From Parietaria judaica (Eukaryota > Streptophyta > Magnoliopsida > Rosales > Urticaceae), in the NCBI GenBank assembly GCA_954871525.1, contig OX940872.1, forward strand, positions 7,091,180 to 7,155,179: 64,000 nt of DNA, in the 5' to 3' direction. Positions 58,483-64,000 of this stretch are shown piece by piece (within the stretch, counting starts at the first letter, position 1; each line of letters opens with the position of its first letter). Below the pieces are notes generated by a model, which searched no databases, had not been told where the DNA came from, and was given only the letters and a program-made list of their open reading frames with translations. The position numbers and the translations under genes are program-made.

Positions 58483-59177
58483 TGTATTATATATGTCTCA
58501 CTGTTCTAGTGTTTTAATTTGATTTAAGTAGAGATTGTCTATTATCGTTCATGGCATGTAAATACAGGTCAAACCGAAATTCCGGTTCTTCATTCGAACA
58601 TTTCACGTAAGATCGGAATCGGTAATTATTGCTCCCAAAATATCCCGAACCAAAATCAATATTTCATATTTTATTCTTCCGAAATCCGGAACTACCAATT
58701 TTAGAATTACTTATTTAAAAATTAAATTACTATATGAACAAAAATACAAATGTTATAAAATAATGTCGCAATCGAAATTTTTGTCCCGAAAAAGAAAGAA
58801 AAAAACCGAAATCCAGAATTTGAAATTGAAAAAAAAAAAACTCGGCTAAAGTATTTTAAATTAAAAAGCATTTAAAGCAGTAATTGTAATATAATATTCT
58901 AGCTATACGTACGTACACTACGCCTATCTTATAGTCACTTTTCTGCAATATATTGTTGACCTAATAAGTTAAGCAGTCAATATTTTGATTTGCAAGGTGG
59001 TATAATTTTTTTACGATCAATATATTTTTTTTAATGTTTATAATTTTGTTTCTCGCCAAATTATTTTTTCTTATAATAAATGATTTAATAGATTATTGGA
59101 TGTGTTTTCGATAATATATCCAAATCAATTAAAAAGTGGACTTAAATATAAAGATAAACCAACTAGTAATATTCTTT
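55323..59177. other. Gene-free stretch with worn transposon ends
   Basis: No gene is supported. Near 57674 GTGACGGAGCC resembles the left end of the element at 61706, without a matching right end. GC-rich scraps lie at 57920-58020. Near 56085-56180 and 58570-58850 repeated GGAATCCGATTTT or GAAATTCCGGTTC motifs resemble hAT subterminal sequence. An (AT)n array lies at 58449-58479. Confidence 0.5.
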
Positions 59178-59442
59178 AGGAATAATCACAGTGAAAAGTA
59201 TCAATAGTCTTTTCATCATCGCAGTTCTTATTTATTTTTGTGTGTGGTAAAGTTTCTATGCTCTGAAATTATAAGATAGGTAGTCTTTATTCCATAGTCG
59301 AATGTCACGTGGCATCATCATATTTTAATAGTTAAAATATTGAACAATCGAGGGTGCGCTTTTTTCCCAAATTGCGCATTGGAATATTATAAAATAATAA
59401 TTTATTCCGTTCTTGTGGGTATTTTGGTTTTTAAATGGGTAT

Positions 59443-59478
<36 letters not shown>

Positions 59479-59724
59479 CTAGTTGTGCCGGAATTAGATT
59501 AAATTAATAATAAATCCATGTGGCATGCCACATGGCTGTCAGATTACATGACATGTCACACGATGGTCAAAATGATGTCATGTGACATTTGACTTAAAAA
59601 AAGTGGATAAAAGACTAACTGTTTTATGAATTAGAGAATAGGAACTCTACCACCCACAAAAAAAAAGAATAGGAACTTATCGAGATTATGGAAAGAGTGT
59701 TGGTACTTTACCGCAATTATCCCT
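59178..59724. mobile_element. Fold-back element E3 containing a poly(G) run
   Basis: The left arm AGGAATAATCACAGTGAAAAG and the inverted right end (reverse complement AGGGATAATTGCGGTAAAGT) match over about 120 bp, including TAGTCTTT and GTGTGTGGTA-like stretches. The ends fit the family of E1, E2 and the 28848 element. CATGTGGCATGCCACATGG in the interior is shared with E1. No clean target duplication remains. Confidence 0.7.
59444..59478 (+). repeat. 35-base uninterrupted poly(G) tract
   Basis: Thirty-five consecutive G residues lie inside E3, preceded by ATGGGTATC. Such a tract is very rare in AT-rich plant DNA. It could be a real expanded homopolymer or an assembly artefact. Confidence 0.9.
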
Positions 59725-60111
59725 ATTATTTAATTGAGCATATAATGTATCATGTATGAACATTAATATTGCACCTTAAAATTTATTGGCCTTGCAAGCA
59801 AATATGAGTATATTTCATTTAGTGAAAAACAGTATGGTTGAAAGGACTGTAGTTTCCCAATTCCACGTAGTCTGTTATATATATATTTTTATATATATAT
59901 ACCATATTATATTATGGAAGAAGAAGAAGAATATTCGAAAAGTTTCTCAATAAATAAGGAAAACCTAATAAAGTTACCATTGTGACTTTCTTTTCTACTT
60001 GAAAAGTAAACTTCTTGATAATCTTCGATTCACACGTAATGTAACAGTTCATAAATATTAGCTTTAAGATATTATATACGCACTTCTAATTTTCACACAC
60101 ACACATATACA

Positions 60112-60148
<37 letters not shown>

Positions 60149-60866
60149 TCATACATATTAATTAGGGATAATAATTACATTTTTTTGTCCGTTCTACACC
60201 AAATATAATTAGTTTTTGTATTATGATTTCTTCTAGTTATCAATCATCTTTAGAATATATATGTATATTTGAAAATCAGTAACTCTCACTACAATTATTT
60301 CTATTTTTATTACATTTGTATACTTTAGCTATATTTATGTATATTTGTATATATATATAAACAATAAAAAATGAAAGGAAAATAAATAGCAAGCAGCGAT
60401 CCAAGAAGATTAGACCATGCACGTGTAACTTAATTATATAGCCAAAGTTTCTCTCCTCCGTTGAAAAGCAATGGCAAAAATATAACAAAGGGAATCAGAA
60501 AACTTTCGTAATATATATATATATTCCTTAATCGGCCAACCTCACGTGCCATGAAAAGCAGAAAGGCATGATAGTAAGAAAGAAGGTCACGTGCAAAGGA
60601 TCCAATGGAATATGACAGTCTTTTTCAAGCCTAACCCTACAAAATCTCTCACCGCCCATTTTGCACTGCACTCTTCTAATACTAGACAGTACTTGTGGTC
60701 AAAATAATTTAAAAATAGATAATATATTAATAATTCAAATAAATTAACCGTTATTTTAAAAATAACCCGAAAACTTTGGCCCCAGAAAAAAAATATAACG
60801 GAAATTCCGATTCATTAAATTTCTAAATCAAAACTATGCAATTTTATCTTTGGTCTATGAAGTTGA

Positions 60867-60902
<36 letters not shown>

Positions 60903-61695
60903 TTTTTGCAACTTGGTATGGTTCAATTATAGACTATGAAATAGATGACATGAAATAGCATAATGTTTACAAAGAGCAGAATTTGACGTGATCTATTCTA
61001 TTCTAATATGTGTATGTCTGAAATTCTGAATAAATAAGAATTTGTCAAGAGTTGGTGTTGGTCAAAGGTCAAAGATGCAGAAAGTGCACATAGTGGTGAC
61101 GTGGCAACTGGTTAGAAGAACAAACAGATGGTTTGTCAGCGAATGAGCCGCACGAGGGATCTTTCTATATATATAAACACATATAAACATATATATATAT
61201 AAAAGATTGCGAGGTAGGCAATATATGTATATATATATATATAAGATTGCCAGGTAGGCAATATATGTCTCCTATTGCTAGAGGTGAAACCGGGTAGGGT
61301 ACCTTGTATTTTTGACTACCCGTACGCGACTTCAAAAATTGGGTATTCAAAAATTGGTACTCGTATTTGGATCCGAAAATATGAGTACCTTAAAATTTGG
61401 GTATCCAAATCCGAGTATCTCATTTTTAAAACTCGAATTTATTACCCGAATCCGGTTTTGGAAACAAGATTCGATTTTTTTTTACAATTTAAAAATGTGA
61501 TTGTCTCAACTTGTCCTAAAATAAAACATTGTCTAAAAAACAATACATTCCATTGTCTTAAAATTCAAATACCTAGATAGATAAATAAACGCTATAAAAT
61601 TGTAAGGAGTGGGTGACTAATAAGTTTTGAGAAGCGATCGATGACTCAAAAATAAATAAGTAAACCCGAAAGCTATTATAACTATCACAAATAAT
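59725..61695. other. Gene-free stretch with microsatellites
   Basis: (AT)n arrays lie at 60114-60146, 60869-60900 and about 61226-61243. Near 60543-60590 two CACGTG G-boxes stand about 45 bp apart in a non-repetitive segment that could be a promoter, but no gene follows it in the window. Near 61280-61480 repeated GGGTATCC and CGAATCC motifs look like hAT subterminal sequence. Confidence 0.45.
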
Positions 61696-61705
61696 GTTAA
61701 TTTCG

Positions 61706-62189
61706 GTGACGGAGCTAGTCTTCTAGTTCAGACACACTATATAACTATTATAAATTTTACCAAACTAATTTTAACAGCATCAAACTTTTTATATTTTATT
61801 TATATGTTCGTATCTTTATAAATAGTTCAAAAATCATAATTTTAATGAGCAAATGTGCGATCAATTTTATGATCCTATTCAATAGTTTTGAAAAATATCA
61901 AGAAAAATAACAAAATAACAAAATTCAAACTCCTGCAATAACTATAAAAGAATAAGAAAATAAAAACAAAATATATAAATGATAGGAGTATACTTGACCA
62001 AGCAAAATAAAATGAGATAAATACCAACATCTCATGTATAAAACAAGGATATGTCTTAAAAAATTTAACGTTCTCCACTATTTTGCGGACTTAAGCGACA
62101 CAAAAACAATATCACTTTATTAATTTTTCCTATTGATATTTGAGCGCGAGCACGTACATACGGTGATGTGTATGTAGCTCCGCCAAATG
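61706..62189. mobile_element. Short element with GTGACGGAGCTA...TAGCTCCGCC ends
   Basis: The element is flanked by a perfect 10-bp direct repeat GTTAATTTCG (61696-61705 and 62190-62199). The terminal inverted repeat is short (about 11 bp, TGACGGAGCTA against TGGCGGAGCTA). The interior is AT-rich and non-coding. It shares its design with 20485-20992. Target size and ends do not fit hAT's 8 bp, so the superfamily is left open. Confidence 0.75.
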
Positions 62190-62199
62190 GTTAATTTCG

Positions 62200-62930
62200 T
62201 ATTAAATTTTAAAGTTTCCATAAGTGGGGTTCTATAATATGTAGACTTTGTATAATTAGGGTTATTTTAAAGGGTAGAGCACGTGATGAACCATTTTTGT
62301 TCCCGAAAACTAGAGATTGGCGATCGGCTAAGTTCAAACCCCTTGAGATTGTGAGTCTCTATGCTTTTATTATCATGCCACTTTTATTATGAAATTTCTA
62401 TATATTATATAAATATATGGCCAAGAATCTTGCCCTCTCAAAGTTTGTGAATTTCTGAATGATTCCCAACTATCGATTTCTCTTCAAAATCGTACATTTT
62501 GATCCCATATTATATTCACCATACTTTTAAAAATTACTCTTGTATTTGAAGATTACTCAGATTTTGATGCATTCAAGATTAATGGGCATGTAGACGACTA
62601 ATTAGTTCAATTACTTTATTATGGTAAAAATAAATTAAACTACAGAGGTTTAATTCTTTTCATTCAAGGCAGTGGTAAGAATTGCGATCCAGGGCCCGGG
62701 TTATTTAGTCCCTGTAAATCGGCTTTCTCATTACAAAAAAAGAAAGAAAGAAGGAAATCGAACCACGATGAAAGTTATAAAAAACGGGCAAGCTATGGTT
62801 TAGTATTATTATTTTAAATAATTTGGTGAAGTTTCAGCTTTTTGAATTCTATTTCGATCAAGTATCATTTGAATTTTAGTTTAAGTTTACTTTTCAATTT
62901 AAGATATTTTTTTTAAGTAGCAGCTAATGT
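62200..62930. other. AT-rich intergenic sequence
   Basis: No gene is supported. AAGTTCAAACCCC near 62330 is B-box-like, perhaps a worn SINE. Confidence 0.4.
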
Positions 62931-64000
62931 ATTTTGGAATATTGTCCGAAATTGACTGGCCCGGGAAACTGCGACCGAGCCGTGAAAAGGATAAAATTGC
63001 AGTACCCTCTTCTTCGATCATCCGCTGAAGGCGGCTCTACAGAAGCGGAGGCTAAAAACTCGGAAAGAGATAAGGAATTCACTCTCAGTTTAGGTTTACT
63101 GAAAGTATTAAGGAAATAATATAGTAATCATCATCTCTTAAGCATTTCAGAAGCACTAACCCTATGCAAATATCTAATAAATCTGTTCTTCGCAGCGTCT
63201 AATCCCAGTTATCGAGGATAATTACGGCAATAAAATAAAACACTTGTGATTAATTTAAACGAGTTAATCACGTACCCTTTTCAGGTTTGTGCTTTTGGTG
63301 CCATACTTGTATGCTTCTTACTAATCATTTACATTATACTAAGTGTAATTAATGCTATGAATATTACAAGGAAAGTATATATACAAATGGCTGGTTACCA
63401 GGTTTCAAGGCTTCTGAGCAGAAAACATGATGAAAGCTTGCTCAACTTTACTCGAGTAATTTGTGAGACCGCACGATTTGCAGAGGTCTTCGATCTCTTC
63501 CTCGATTAAGTAGTTGTAACTCTGAAGCGCTCTCTAACGGAAAGTAAACAAGTCAAGAGTCTGATCGAGAAGATTCTCATATAAACTGATGCACAGAAGT
63601 ATGATAAAGGAATTTTGAATCTGATCATAGGATTTTGGCTTTAATCACATTAAGAAAAGAGCTTTTTTTCTGCGAGGAACTAAATTTCCGGTTTCTGCGT
63701 TAAATTTGCTTAATAAGAGTGCACAAAACTCATCATTGGGAACTCCTCTTAGACTTAAAGTTAGGCTAAATGCAATGTCATTAAAGTCAATCGAAAGTGA
63801 CGGGTCAACAGGAAATTTGGAACCTTATATTCAACACTATCACAAACTCTTCGACCTGCCTAGAAAATATAGGGCTCGTAATTTAAATTAAATTCGGTAA
63901 TTGTTTCATAAGGATGAGTGGTACCTCTCTAAAAGGTCTTACAATCCTTGGTGTAGATGGAGTATATCGCAGAAAAGTCGTTCCAACGAAGACTCCTCCA
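62931..64000 (+). other. Higher-GC terminal block with short frames, unrecognised
   Basis: From about 62930 the base composition shifts upward, and several plus-strand frames stay open: 62934-63119, 63246-63509, about 63668-63891, and one from an ATG at 63914 to the window edge (29 codons, MSGTSLKGLTILG...). The second has a hydrophobic segment (residues about 13-35) that could span a membrane. None matches a family I can name, and no splice sites join them convincingly. Organellar DNA transferred to the nucleus, a captured fragment, or the start of a gene beyond the window are all possible. Confidence 0.3.

Noticed and set aside
61165..61350. Minus-strand 61-codon frame ending in Ile-Tyr repeats
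   Set aside because: It is a translation of (AT)n microsatellite sequence.

Overview
The window is AT-rich nuclear DNA from a flowering plant, most likely a eudicot. The evidence is GT-AG split plant genes, a PLATZ zinc-finger gene, a Ty1/copia retrotransposon primed by initiator tRNA-Met, hAT relics and MITEs, fold-back elements, Helitron-type ends and many (AT)n arrays. No bacterial features, rRNA genes or CRISPR arrays were seen.

Four protein genes can be supported, all on the minus strand. (1) A one-exon 98-aa gene of the plant serine-rich protein-like family at 7.26-7.56 kb. (2) and (3) Two head-to-tail paralogues of a multi-pass membrane protein family at 14.47-17.33 kb and 22.86-26.41 kb. 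Both have nine exons, and I reconstructed them splice site by splice site (544 and 541 aa). (4) A four-exon PLATZ transcription factor gene (248 aa, with a 12-nt first coding exon) at 53.77-55.12 kb.

Most of the remainder is transposon-derived. Two related, dead hAT transposons (about 2.3-5.2 kb and 33.8-39.2 kb) act as reciprocal empty-site controls. Copy 1 is interrupted by a GC-tipped hAT MITE. Copy 2 is interrupted by a solo LTR, which itself carries a MITE, and by a second MITE. Target duplications are intact for each. A cluster at 9.4-12.3 kb holds two fold-back elements and a MITE nested in a MITE. A 1.45-kb fold-back at 28.8-30.3 kb has arms of about 600 bp that carry tRNA-like Pol III boxes and a row of W-box cores. 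Two Helitron-like 3' ends lie at 18.34 kb and 33.77 kb, and the second is preceded by exon-like fragments. A full-length, very young copia element (40.0-46.3 kb) has 804-bp LTRs differing at two sites and a perfect 5-bp target duplication, but two in-frame stop codons in its polyprotein.

The long stretches at 5.2-7.2, 12.3-14.3, 49.6-53.8 and 55.3-59.2 kb hold no gene I can support. They contain AT-rich sequence, microsatellites and worn transposon ends. The last kilobase has a higher GC content and may belong to a different sequence compartment. No single pathway links the genes. The most informative content is the dated layering of mobile elements and the regulatory-looking sequence some of them carry.
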